DNA from: an uncultured bacterium
GTDB taxonomy: Bacteria > Hydrogenedentota > Hydrogenedentia > Hydrogenedentales > CAILVY01
Direction of reading: 5' to 3'
DNA length: 64,000 nucleotides
Assembly (NCBI GenBank): GCA_937951485.1
Contig: CALEDJ010000020.1
Coordinates: 52,010 to 116,009, forward strand
The number at the start of each line of letters is the position of its first letter. Positions within the stretch are counted from its first letter, which is position 1. Positions 26,756 to 35,725 of the stretch are shown here, one piece after another. Both the position numbers and the translations under genes were made by a program. The notes beneath the pieces were generated by a model, which saw only the letters and a list, made by a program, of their open reading frames with translations, searched no databases and was not told the DNA's origin.

Positions 26756-29700
26756 ATGACACAGGACGATCAGACCAGGCCGTCGGAGTCTGCCGATGTT
26801 GATCCGGGCAATACGGGACCTTCGGAACAAGGGATTCCGAACAACGCCCCACCCGATGCCGAGCCTCCAAAGGGGGAAATACCGGTTGACAGTGCCCGTA
26901 AGGAGGAATCCGTCCCTTCGGAGAGCGTGGCCAAACAGGAGGATATAGACCGGTTGGTGGCCGCCCTCATGCAGGAAGGTGCGCCGGAAAGGGATTCCGC
27001 CGAGACAGGTGCAGCGCACGAAAGCGGAAAAGAAGCCCCCGCAGCAAATGTTTCCGGCGAAATGGCGCCGGAAACGACCGTACCCATTCCGGAAGAAGCG
27101 GAAAAGGTTTCGAGCGCAGTCATGGGGGAAAGCGGTCGGGAGGAAATGGCCGAAGGCGATGCGTGTCTCCCGGAAGAGACCCTGGCGGCAGAGCCGTCCG
27201 CTGCGCTCCCCGACAAGGACTCGTTGTTGGACCAGTCCGCCCTGGAAGCCCTGTTAATCAAGGCGACGATAGACGAGCCGGAACCGGCTGAAATGGATGT
27301 GCCCCTCGTGGATGCCGCCGAGGATGAAAACCTGGCGCCCGTGGGCGAAGAAGATGTGCTGATTATTGAGGAAGAGGCAGAAGAAAAGCCCCTGCCTCCT
27401 TTGACGCCGACCCAGATAGACAAACTCATGGCCAAGACGAGCAAGAAGAGTTCGCCGTCTTCGCGCGTCAAGCGCCCCCCCGCCTCGGCCGCGCCAATCC
27501 CGGAAGAAAAGATCGAGACACTGATTTCCTCCATTGAAGACGATACAAACGGAGCATCGGAGACGGAAGAGAAACGGGAACAGGAAGCAGAGAGCACGGT
27601 GGGCACGGAAAACCTTGCCGCCGCCGCAACAACCCCCTCCCCCTCCGTGGCCGAAGTGGATTTGCTGGCCAAGGAGGAATTGAACGCCAAACTGGCGCAG
27701 GCCATGGAGGCGGACCGCCGGAAGCGAACCGAGAAACAACGCGAAGTGGAAAAAGCGCTTTGGGAAGCCGCGAAAAAGAGGAAAGCGGAGACCGTTGATA
27801 TCGTGGCACCGCCGGATAAGGAGATTCCGGAAACAACAGACTATGCGCCGCCGCCCAAGCCCCGCAAACCCAGCGCTCTTTCCACATTCCTGTATGAAAA
27901 CACTTTGCGTATCGCGGTGTCGCTCATTATCGGATTGCTTGTGGCCATGGGGACTTTCACGTGGCTCTATGTGAACCGGGAATTGATCCCCTCCATGGAT
28001 GCCTTCGGTATTCGCAGGACAGGCGAACTCGAATTGGCCATGCGGCGCGCGGAACGCTTTTACAGCGTAGGGGATTACGCGCGGGCCGCCCGGGAATTGG
28101 AACACCCGATCGCGCGGGCCGTGCCCGGAAAAGAGCGCAGCGACGCCCAATTTCTGCACATAGACGCCATGTATCATGATTACTCTGCATATGGCGGAGA
28201 GCCGTTGCGCCCCATTGAGATTATTGACTACATTGACAGGGCGATCGCGGAAGCCCCCCTGCACCCCCGCGCCCCGGAAGCCATCTATTGGAAAGCCGTG
28301 CTCTATCAGAGCGACGCCTTGCCCTACGCCGCAATGGATGCGTACCGCCAACTGATTGAGCAATATCCCGACACGCCGCACAGCGACAAGGTGCTCTATG
28401 AAGCCGCGCAACTCGCCCTTGAACTGCGCAATCCCCGCGAGACTTCGGAATACGCACAACGCCTGGTGCGCCAGTTTCCCGGTTCCCCCTACGCGCCTGG
28501 GGCGCGCCTGCTGCTGGGCGACGCATACGCCATGGCCGGCATGGAGGACGATGCGCGCACCCTGTATGTGCGGGTCGCACAGGCGCATCTGACAGACGCC
28601 ATCGGCGCCGAGGCGTACCTGCGCCTGGCGCGGCTCGCGATGACGCAGCAACGATATGACGAAGTCATCACCCATCTGGAATCGCGCATGCATGACGCAT
28701 TTACGGAAAAAGGAAACGATCAGGTCCATCTGCTTCTGGCGCAGGCGTACAGGATGAAGGGACAGCGGGAGAAAGCGCGGGAAATCCTCAATGATCTCAT
28801 CAATTTCTTTCCCGACAGCGACGTGATTCCCGACGCCTATGTGGAATTGACCCAGGTGTTGGATGAACTCGGCCGGCGCAAGGATGCGGTACGTCTGGCG
28901 CAGCAGGCGGCAAGACGCTATCCCGAAAGCCCGCAAGTCTTGCGGAATGCGGGCGAACTGCTGGGGATCGAAGGCAACGCCCTCGCCGCCGCAAGCATGC
29001 TGGTGGCTGCGGATGAGGCCGGCGCAAATGATCCCACGCTGTTGTTGACCGCGGCGCGCCACTACCGCACGTTAAACATGTTGGAGCAGGCGCGCGAAAC
29101 CTATGCCTCCCTGCGCCGCAAGCATGCACGCGCGCCGCAGGCCGTCACCGCCGGAATCGAGGAAGCGCAGGTGCTCTACGCGATGGAACGGATCGCCCAG
29201 GCGATCAGCCGCATGGAAAACCTCCTGGTGACAACGGGCGACGGCGAACAAAGGCTGGCGGTGCTGCTGGCGGCGGCAAGGCTCTATCGGGACCTCGGCA
29301 TTGCCGAAAAGGTGGTGGAACTGTCAAAGCAAATCGCCGCCCTTGCAACAGACCCGCAGGTGCTCGCCGAAACGACGATAGACCTGATTGACGCGGGCGC
29401 GACGGAGGACGCGCGACGCATCATTAACCGGTTGGATTTTTCGCGCGTGAAGAATGCCACCGCATATGCCCTGCTCATGAAGGAAGGCAAGGCATTGATG
29501 GGCGTGGACCCCCGCCGCGGCCTGGAACGCATGGAACAAGCCTATCTGGGCTATCCCGAAACCCGTGCCCCTGAAGACGAACAGGACCTCATCGAAGCAT
29601 ATCTGGCCGCCGACCGACCCGCGCCCGTGCGCCGCATTGTGATGGAAAAACGCGCGCGCGCGCGCGAAGCGCCCGTGGAATTGCCCTATTTCATTGACGC

Positions 29701-30013
29701 CGCCGTCACGTGGGCCGATTACCTCTTCGCCAAAGGCGACTACCGCGCCGCCGCCGACGCCTATGCCATGGCCCAGGAGGCCGCCGCCGACGCGCTACAC
29801 ACGGTTACCGGCATCAAGAAGGATATTGCCTGGGCAAAATACCAGCGCGCAAACGCCCTGCTCAAACTGAACGATTTCCATGCCAGTCTCGCCCTGTTCA
29901 CGGAAATCGCCGCGTCCGATGCGCCGTGGGCGAAAGAGGCGGCCGTCAAGGCGGAATACGCCCGGCTGGAACAGCAACTCCGAGGCGAAACCCCCATCGC
30001 CCAGGAGGGATGA
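26756..30013 (+). CDS. Membrane-anchored TPR protein with acidic disordered cytoplasmic head
   Basis: 1085 residues. Residues 1-375 are acidic, low in order and contain repeated short amphipathic motifs: QEDIDRLVAAL (61-71), QSALEALLIKA (160-170), PTQIDKLMAK (218-227), EEKIETLISSI (250-260) and VAEVDLLAKE (298-307). One membrane helix follows (about 385-405, IAVSLIIGLLVAMGTFTWLY). The rest (410-1085) is helical TPR repeats, presumably periplasmic. The short motifs resemble the EIDALL peptide at the N-terminus of FliM/FliN switch proteins. A role as an envelope scaffold is inferred. It is three bases from the coiled-coil gene that follows. The ribosome site before ATG 26756 is weak. Confidence 0.75.
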   Translation: MTQDDQTRPSESADVDPGNTGPSEQGIPNNAPPDAEPPKGEIPVDSARKEESVPSESVAKQEDIDRLVAALMQEGAPERDSAETGAAHESGKEAPAANVSGEMAPETTVPIPEEAEKVSSAVMGESGREEMAEGDACLPEETLAAEPSAALPDKDSLLDQSALEALLIKATIDEPEPAEMDVPLVDAAEDENLAPVGEEDVLIIEEEAEEKPLPPLTPTQIDKLMAKTSKKSSPSSRVKRPPASAAPIPEEKIETLISSIEDDTNGASETEEKREQEAESTVGTENLAAAATTPSPSVAEVDLLAKEELNAKLAQAMEADRRKRTEKQREVEKALWEAAKKRKAETVDIVAPPDKEIPETTDYAPPPKPRKPSALSTFLYENTLRIAVSLIIGLLVAMGTFTWLYVNRELIPSMDAFGIRRTGELELAMRRAERFYSVGDYARAARELEHPIARAVPGKERSDAQFLHIDAMYHDYSAYGGEPLRPIEIIDYIDRAIAEAPLHPRAPEAIYWKAVLYQSDALPYAAMDAYRQLIEQYPDTPHSDKVLYEAAQLALELRNPRETSEYAQRLVRQFPGSPYAPGARLLLGDAYAMAGMEDDARTLYVRVAQAHLTDAIGAEAYLRLARLAMTQQRYDEVITHLESRMHDAFTEKGNDQVHLLLAQAYRMKGQREKAREILNDLINFFPDSDVIPDAYVELTQVLDELGRRKDAVRLAQQAARRYPESPQVLRNAGELLGIEGNALAAASMLVAADEAGANDPTLLLTAARHYRTLNMLEQARETYASLRRKHARAPQAVTAGIEEAQVLYAMERIAQAISRMENLLVTTGDGEQRLAVLLAAARLYRDLGIAEKVVELSKQIAALATDPQVLAETTIDLIDAGATEDARRIINRLDFSRVKNATAYALLMKEGKALMGVDPRRGLERMEQAYLGYPETRAPEDEQDLIEAYLAADRPAPVRRIVMEKRARAREAPVELPYFIDAAVTWADYLFAKGDYRAAADAYAMAQEAAADALHTVTGIKKDIAWAKYQRANALLKLNDFHASLALFTEIAASDAPWAKEAAVKAEYARLEQQLRGETPIAQEG

Positions 30014-30016
30014 CAC

Positions 30017-30457
30017 ATGGATGACATGGCCCTTTGCCAGCGCGTTCGCGCCGCCATGGAACGACAAATCGCATGGATGGAAACTGCGCTGCGGGATTTG
30101 GAGGGACTGGAATCCGGTGGAAATGAAGCGGCTTTGGAGCACTTGGCCGCAACGCAGAAAACACGGGAGAAGCAACTGGCGGACCTGCTCCGTGAACAAC
30201 GGACCCTGCTGGCCGAGTGGCGGGCCGCGCAGGGAATTCCCGCGGAAGAGCGCGAGAGGATGCGCCGCCTGGCGGCGGGTGCGGAGAAACTTGCCGGACG
30301 GCTCCGCCGTCGGTATGACGAAGCCGTTGCGTGGGCCGATGCGGAAAAGAAACACTGCGCAGAGGCCATGCAGTCCGTCCGGCGCGGTCGCGACATGATC
30401 ACCCGATACCGCCCCGGAATAGACGAACCCCCGGGATTCATTGATCGCAACGCATGA
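30017..30457 (+). CDS. Coiled-coil protein, FlgN-chaperone-like
   Basis: 146 residues, almost wholly alpha-helical, with heptad-like spacing through residues 5-125 and a non-helical tail (RYRPGIDEPPGFIDRNA). The size, the two long helices and the kinase next door resemble FlgN-type flagellar chaperones, but no diagnostic motif proves it. CAGGAGGG lies before ATG 30017. Its stop overlaps the kinase start by four bases (ATGA). No flagellar structural gene is in the window. Confidence 0.6.
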   Translation: MDDMALCQRVRAAMERQIAWMETALRDLEGLESGGNEAALEHLAATQKTREKQLADLLREQRTLLAEWRAAQGIPAEERERMRRLAAGAEKLAGRLRRRYDEAVAWADAEKKHCAEAMQSVRRGRDMITRYRPGIDEPPGFIDRNA

Positions 30458-31602
30458 CAAACGAGATCGGCGACATCGAAACGCTCGCGCAGGCATTTGA
30501 AGCGTTCATCCAAAGCACGCGCACCCTGGAGGAGGCGCATCGCCGCTTGCAGGAACGCATCGGCGAACTCGACCAGGAACTCGCCGGCAAGAACCGGGAA
30601 CTGGCCCTCAGCACGGAATACCTGACCAATCTCCTCGAAAGCATCTCCGACGGCGTCATCGCGGTGGACCCCGACGGCATCGTTACCAGATTCAACCGCG
30701 CCGCCGCCGCCATCCTCGGATATGAAGCAAAGGAAGTCACCGGCAGGCCGTTCAAGGATATTTTCGGGCGGGACTTCGCCGCACCGCGCATTCCCGACGA
30801 CATGGCGCTGCGCGCCAGAAGCGGCAGAATGGTGCCCATCAGCGAACGCGATTCCCCCATCCACGATCAGAGCGGACGCCGCATCGGCAACGTGAAAACC
30901 TTTCAGGACCTCAGCGAGATCATCGCCCTGCGCGAGCAGGTGCGCCAACGCGACCGCCTCGCCGCCATCGGCGAAATGGCCGCCACCGTGGCCCATGAAA
31001 TCCGAAACCCGCTCGGCGGCATTCGCGGCTTTGCCGCATTTCTCGCCCGCGACATCCCCCCGGATGACCCCCGCGCCCGACTCGTGGACAAAATCCAGGA
31101 GGGTACGCGCATCCTCGACACCGTAGTGAATGACCTCCTCGAATACACCCGCCCAGTCAATCTGAATCCAACCACCGTGGCATGCGGGGCCCTCCTCCAG
31201 GATGTCGTCGGCTTTCTGAACCATGACCCCGCGCGTATTGCCGTTTCCGTCGCCATGCCGCCATCGCTGCACGTGCGCGCCGACCCGGAAAAAATGCGGC
31301 AGGTTTTCATGAACATCCTCATCAACGCCGTGCAAAGCATCCGCGATTCCGGCGAAATCGCCATAACCGCACAGGCCGACGACCACTATGTCGCCATCGC
31401 ATTCCGCGACACCGGTTGCGGCATGGACGCCGGGGAACTGGAACGCATTTTCTGGCCGTTCTACACCACAAAGGAAAAGGGCACCGGTTTGGGACTTGCC
31501 GTGTGCAGGAAGATCGTCGAAGCCCACGGCGGCGACATCCGCGCCGACAGCCGCCCCGGCGAAGGAACCACCATCACCCTCCGCCTCCCCCGCGTGGAAT
31601 AA
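30454..31602 (+). CDS. PAS-domain sensor histidine kinase (FlgS/FlrB-like)
   Basis: 382 residues with no membrane segment. An N-terminal coiled coil (20-55) precedes a PAS domain (about 56-155). A HisKA domain follows with the phosphoacceptor in VAHEIRNPLGGI (His181). The HATPase domain has NILINAVQS (N box), DTGCGM (G1), FYTTKEKGTGLGLAV (F/G2) and GEGTTI. The LGG-containing H-box and cytoplasmic PAS layout resemble NtrB/FlgS/FlrB kinases that pair with sigma54 activators. No response regulator is adjacent, so the partner is unlinked. It is translationally coupled to the coiled-coil gene. Confidence 0.88.
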   Translation: MTNEIGDIETLAQAFEAFIQSTRTLEEAHRRLQERIGELDQELAGKNRELALSTEYLTNLLESISDGVIAVDPDGIVTRFNRAAAAILGYEAKEVTGRPFKDIFGRDFAAPRIPDDMALRARSGRMVPISERDSPIHDQSGRRIGNVKTFQDLSEIIALREQVRQRDRLAAIGEMAATVAHEIRNPLGGIRGFAAFLARDIPPDDPRARLVDKIQEGTRILDTVVNDLLEYTRPVNLNPTTVACGALLQDVVGFLNHDPARIAVSVAMPPSLHVRADPEKMRQVFMNILINAVQSIRDSGEIAITAQADDHYVAIAFRDTGCGMDAGELERIFWPFYTTKEKGTGLGLAVCRKIVEAHGGDIRADSRPGEGTTITLRLPRVE

Positions 31603-31622
31603 ACCGCGCACCGCAGCGCCCC

Positions 31623-31658
31623 CTCTCCATGCCGTCCATAATGTCCATTCCATACAAG
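31623..31658. repeat. 9-bp-period degenerate repeat (TCCATNNNN type)
   Basis: Three to four 9-bp units in register (TCCATGCCG, TCCATAATG, TCCATTCCA), directly after the kinase gene. Confidence 0.6.
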
Positions 31659-31711
31659 ACACCATCCCCCTCAATATGCTATATTTTCTCACAAAAAAGA
31701 AGGAGGACAGC

Positions 31712-32758
31712 ATGGCGAAAGTCGGATTTGGGATAATCGGATGCGGGAATATCGGGCCGGTGCATGCGGCGGCCATCGCGGGGGTCAAGCAGGCCAGGCT
31801 TGTCGCGGTGTCCGATATTGTGGAGGCCAGCGCCAACCGCCTGGCGAGTCAATATGGGGCCGACGCCTACACCGATTTCCGGGCGCTGCTGGAACGCAAA
31901 GACGTTCACGCGGTCTCCCTCTGCGTACCCAGCGGCATGCGCGCGGAAATCGCGGAAATCTGCGCCGCCGCCGGCAAGCATATCCTTTGCGAAAAACCCC
32001 TCGAAGTCAGTACGAAACGCATTGACCGCATCATCCGCGCCACGGACAAGGCAGGCGTGCTGCTGGGTTGCGTTTTTCAGAGCCGTTTCGCCGAAGGCAC
32101 GCGCCACATCCGAAAAGCCATTGAAACCGGTCGCTTCGGAAAACTGGTGCTTGGCGACGCCTACATCAAATGGTATCGCTCGCCGGAATACTACGCGAGC
32201 GGGGCATGGCGCGGCACGCGCAAACTCGACGGCGGCGGCGCGCTGATGAACCAGGGCATCCACCAGATTGATCTGCTCCTGCATTTCATGGGGCCGGCAA
32301 AACGGGTGGTTGCGCAGACCACGTGCATCGGACACGAAGGACTTGAGGTGGAGGACCTCGCCACCGCCATGGTCGAATTCAAAAACGGCGCCTTCGGCGT
32401 GATAGAAGGCAGCACCGCCACATGGCCGGGGCACCCCGCCCGCGTCGAAGTGCATGGCACCGAGGGCGGCGCCATTCTCGAAGACGGCGAACTGGTTTTC
32501 TGGCGTTTCAGCAAACGCAAGCCGGTGGACGCGAAAATCGAAGCGGCCATGGGCCGCGAATCGGCGCTGGGTTCCGGTGCCGCTGACCCGCTGGCCGCGC
32601 TCAAAGCCGAAGGCCATCGGCGTCAAATCGAAGATTTCACCAGGGCGATTCTGGAAGGGCGTTCGCCGACTGTGGACGGCCGCGAAGGCCGCCATGCCGT
32701 CGAATTGATCGAGTGTATTTACAAGTCAGCGAGCACCGGAAAGACCGTGACATTGTGA
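31712..32758 (+). CDS. Gfo/Idh/MocA-type oxidoreductase
   Basis: 348 residues. GFGIIGCGNIGPVHAAAI binds the nucleotide, LCEKPLEVS holds the conserved Lys, GCVFQSRFAEG and GGGALMNQGIHQIDLLLHFM (family His) form the substrate side. It fits sugar or inositol dehydrogenases of this superfamily. AAGGAGG at 31700-31706 with 6-base spacing makes ATG 31712 secure. It appears to be a single-gene unit; tandem repeats begin immediately after its stop. Confidence 0.9.
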   Translation: MAKVGFGIIGCGNIGPVHAAAIAGVKQARLVAVSDIVEASANRLASQYGADAYTDFRALLERKDVHAVSLCVPSGMRAEIAEICAAAGKHILCEKPLEVSTKRIDRIIRATDKAGVLLGCVFQSRFAEGTRHIRKAIETGRFGKLVLGDAYIKWYRSPEYYASGAWRGTRKLDGGGALMNQGIHQIDLLLHFMGPAKRVVAQTTCIGHEGLEVEDLATAMVEFKNGAFGVIEGSTATWPGHPARVEVHGTEGGAILEDGELVFWRFSKRKPVDAKIEAAMGRESALGSGAADPLAALKAEGHRRQIEDFTRAILEGRSPTVDGREGRHAVELIECIYKSASTGKTVTL

Positions 32759-32762
32759 ATCT

Positions 32763-32962
32763 GTGTTTGTTGTGGCCGGTTTCCAGACCTATCTGTTGTG
32801 GCCGGTCTCCAGACCTATCTGTTGTGGCCGGTCTCCAGACCGAGCCACGCAACCGACCGAAGGTCTCCAGGTTGAGAAAAAGGACTATCTGTTGTGGCCG
32901 GTCTCCAGACCGAGCCACACGCAACCGACCGAAGGTCTCCAGGTTGAGAAAAAGGACGGCAA
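32763..32962. repeat. Tandem repeat array with palindromic core
   Basis: Four copies of a roughly 24-bp unit TTGTGGCCGGTCTCCAGACC (positions near 32768, 32795, 32821 and 32890); the last two extend into a nearly identical 64-bp block. GGTCTCCAGACC is self-complementary around its centre. An inverted, diverged copy is at 33094-33127. The gap 32759-33180 has no gene. Confidence 0.85.
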
Positions 32963-33021
32963 GGACGGCAAGGAGAGCAAAGACTGGCGGGACTCTTGCC
33001 GCGTTCGCTCGCTCTTGAACT

Positions 33022-33042
33022 GACGCGGCAAGATGCCGCGTC
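33022..33042. repeat. GCGGCA/TGCCGC palindrome
   Basis: Perfect 9-bp arms (GACGCGGCA and complement) with the 3-base loop AGA; same family as the hairpins at 14045-14108. Confidence 0.75.
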
Positions 33043-33180
33043 TGCAATTGGAACATGGGTGGGTGAAGCAAAGCGAAACCCACCATTGACTATTATGTGG
33101 CGCGGTCAGGAGACCGTCCACAACAGAAAACTTCATTGCACCCACCTTGCGGGAATGCATTGAAGAAGATGGGAATATGT

Positions 33181-34248
33181 ATGCGTGTTGCACTGCGTTT
33201 TGCGATAGTCATCGGCGTTTGTATGCCCGGGGCTGCCTGGGCGGGACCTGATACCGACCCGCTTGTCCCCATGAATGAATCATTGGGCAGGGCCGCCGAT
33301 GCGCCGTTGCCGGAGGTCGTGGCGCGCATCGGCGACGAAATCATTACCGGGGCGGAATTCCAACGGGACCTTGAATACCGTCTCCGGCGAATGGAAGCCA
33401 TTCAGGGCCGAAGCATCACGCCGGACACCGCATTCCGTCGTGAAACCCTCCAGGATGTCATAGACGGACGCATTCTCAAGATTCTGGCAAAGAATGCGGG
33501 CATTGTCGTGACGGACGAGGAGGTCGCTGCGGAGTATGAACAAGGCCGCGCCGCCTTGGGGTCGGAAGACGCTTTTCAGGCATACCTGAAGCGCGAGGGG
33601 ATGACCGAGGACTACCTGTTGCAGGAGATTCGCAACCGGTTGATGACGGAGAGATGGGTTGAGCGGAAAACGGCGGGTATTCATATTTCCGAGCAAGACC
33701 TTCGTCGGGAATATGAGCGATGGACGCGCGAAGGCCGTTTGGTCCGCACGGGCCGCACCGCCGACATCGCGCATATTCTGATCCGCGTCGCCTCGGAAAG
33801 CCCTGGAGACGATGATGCCGCCCGGCAGCGCATCGAAGCGGTCCGCAACCGTATTCTGGCCGGCGAGAATTTTCAGGATGTCGCCCGCGAGGTCTCCGAG
33901 GACCCTGTTTCCGCGCCATTGGGCGGCGAATACCTGGAAGCGGCGCCCGGCAAGATGCTGCCGGAAGTCGAGGAACGCCTGTTCACCCTGGTAATCGGCG
34001 AGGTTTCGGAGCCTTTCCGTTCCCGGCACGGCTGGCACATCATGACGGTTCTGGCGCAAAATGCGCCCGGTGTCATTTCCTATGAGCGGGCGCGCGAATT
34101 GTTGCATACCAGCCTGCTCAACGCCCGCAAGAACGCCATCCTCTCCAAAATCGTGGAAGATGCCAAGAAGGTGTTGGACATAGAAATCTTCCGCATTTCC
34201 GAAGATTCTGAAGAGAACCAGACGCAAAAGGAGATTGTTGCGCCGTGA
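33181..34248 (+). CDS. SurA/PrsA-like periplasmic peptidyl-prolyl isomerase
   Basis: 355 residues with a signal peptide (about 1-21, cut after AWA). A SurA_N-type helical chaperone region (35-185) includes IGDEIITGAEFQRDL and LQDVIDGRILKILAKN. A single parvulin domain (about 190-295) has AHILIRVASE, DPVSAPLGGEYLEA and PFRSRHGWHIMTVL. It should help fold or deliver outer-membrane or secreted proteins. ATG 33181 is preferred because it gives a compact signal peptide with GGGAA upstream; ATG 33169 is possible. The stop overlaps the next start by four bases (GTGA). Confidence 0.85.
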   Translation: MRVALRFAIVIGVCMPGAAWAGPDTDPLVPMNESLGRAADAPLPEVVARIGDEIITGAEFQRDLEYRLRRMEAIQGRSITPDTAFRRETLQDVIDGRILKILAKNAGIVVTDEEVAAEYEQGRAALGSEDAFQAYLKREGMTEDYLLQEIRNRLMTERWVERKTAGIHISEQDLRREYERWTREGRLVRTGRTADIAHILIRVASESPGDDDAARQRIEAVRNRILAGENFQDVAREVSEDPVSAPLGGEYLEAAPGKMLPEVEERLFTLVIGEVSEPFRSRHGWHIMTVLAQNAPGVISYERARELLHTSLLNARKNAILSKIVEDAKKVLDIEIFRISEDSEENQTQKEIVAP

Positions 34249-35510
34249 ACCCGGAAAAAGCCCTGGACGTCCTCATCATCGGCGGGGGGATGATTACCAA
34301 TGATCTCATCCTGCCCTCGATCTATCATCTGCAACGATCCATCGTGCGCCGAATATCGGTATGCGCGCTGCAGAGCGCGCCGTTGCGCGCGCTGAAGGAG
34401 AACCCGGAATTTCAGGAATGCTTCCCCGGACAGAATTTCACCCCCCATCCCTCGCTGGATGAAGCCCCTGACAAAGTCTTTCCGGAACTTTACAAGTCCG
34501 TGCTGGCCGCCCTGGAACCCCGCAACGCCGTCATCGTCGCCCTGCCTGACCACCTCCACTATCCCGTGGTCATGGAGGCGTTGCGCTGCAATCAGCACGT
34601 CCTCTGCGTCAAGCCGCTGGTCCAGGAATACCGCCATGCGGTCGAGATTGAACATCTCGCCCGGGAAAAAGGGCTTTTCGTCGGCGTGGAATATCACAAG
34701 CGCTTCGACACCCGCGCCCTGATGGCGAAGCACCACTATGCGCGCGGGGATTTCGGGACCTTCATCATGGGCGAGGCCAAAATGATCGAGCCGTATTACT
34801 ATCGGCACTCCAATTTTCAGAACTGGTTTACCACAGAAAACAGCGATCCCTTCACTTATGTCGGCTGTCACTATGTGGACCTGGTGTATTTCATCACGGG
34901 GCTGAGGCCCGTGTCCGTTTCCGTGGCCGGGGTCAAGGGCCGCTTTCCCAACGGCAAGGAGGGGTACATGTGGGCCAATGGCCGCGTCATCTTCGAAAAC
35001 GGGGCGATCCTGTCCGTCACCGACGGCTTGGGCTATCCCGACGAAGGGGCGGGCAGCAATGAGCAGTGCCTGAGTATGTTCTTCGAAGGCGACGACAAAG
35101 CCGGCCTGCTCAAGCACGACGACCAGTTCCGGGGGGTAAGCCATTGCTACCTCGAAGGCATCGGCTGCGCCGGATCCCACTTCAATTTCGTCAGCCCCGA
35201 TTTTTTCCGGCTGGTTCCCTGGCAGGGACCGGGACGCCGCCCCGTCGGATATGGCTTTGAATCCATTGCCGCCTCCATCAATGCGATGCACCAGATCGAA
35301 CAGGAAACGCGCGGCATGAGCGACGCCGATGCGCTTCGGCGTCGCCGTGAAATCATTGCGGAAATTGACCAAAAGGGCATCATCGCCACGCCGGCCAATT
35401 CCAGCGTCAACGAACTGGTCATGGAGGCTGCGCGCTGTTCCATTCTCAATGACGGACTTATTGTGGATATTTGCTATGGCGCCACGCCCCATATTCAACA
35501 ACGCTCCTGA
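34245..35510 (+). CDS. Gfo/Idh/MocA-type oxidoreductase with variant catalytic motif
   Basis: 421 residues starting at a GTG that overlaps the isomerase stop. The Rossmann motif is DVLIIGGGMITND, looser than the usual GxGxxG. The family EKP is replaced by VKP (LCVKPLVQE), which keeps the Lys-Pro pair. GVEYHKRFDTRALMAKHHYA and YVGCHYVDLVYFITG form the substrate domain. It is longer than most members. The tail (ANSSVNELVMEAARCSILND) is also seen in oxidoreductases used for polyol or sugar-acid catabolism. Why it is coupled to a periplasmic isomerase is unclear. Confidence 0.82.
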   Translation: MNPEKALDVLIIGGGMITNDLILPSIYHLQRSIVRRISVCALQSAPLRALKENPEFQECFPGQNFTPHPSLDEAPDKVFPELYKSVLAALEPRNAVIVALPDHLHYPVVMEALRCNQHVLCVKPLVQEYRHAVEIEHLAREKGLFVGVEYHKRFDTRALMAKHHYARGDFGTFIMGEAKMIEPYYYRHSNFQNWFTTENSDPFTYVGCHYVDLVYFITGLRPVSVSVAGVKGRFPNGKEGYMWANGRVIFENGAILSVTDGLGYPDEGAGSNEQCLSMFFEGDDKAGLLKHDDQFRGVSHCYLEGIGCAGSHFNFVSPDFFRLVPWQGPGRRPVGYGFESIAASINAMHQIEQETRGMSDADALRRRREIIAEIDQKGIIATPANSSVNELVMEAARCSILNDGLIVDICYGATPHIQQRS

Positions 35511-35524
35511 ATTGATCGTGATGC

Positions 35525-35609
35525 TTTAGCGGAGTGGCATGGATTGCCCTGGCGCACTATATGGTCTTTTACATCCCCCGTTACACGCCACTCGGCTAAA
35601 ATGTAACGA
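35525..35609. repeat. Short MITE-like element with imperfect inverted ends
   Basis: About 85 bp. The left end TTTAGCGGAGTGGCATGG matches the right end (35584-35604) in reverse as TTTAGCCGAGTGGCGTGT. The inner CTTTTACATCCCCC is shared with the elements at 26216 and 40331. It starts 15 bases after a stop codon. Confidence 0.6.
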
Positions 35610-35725
35610 TTGATCCACTTGTCCAGTCCGTCCACATTGCCCGAAAAAAAGCCCCCCCGCATTTTTTCATTGACAATTCCCCGTGCAGCCATTAGACTTT
35701 TCCCGCAATTTCGGGAAGATGTCAG

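Noticed and set aside
32763..32962. CRISPR array
   Set aside because: Units are adjacent or separated by repeated rather than unique sequence, and there are no cas genes.
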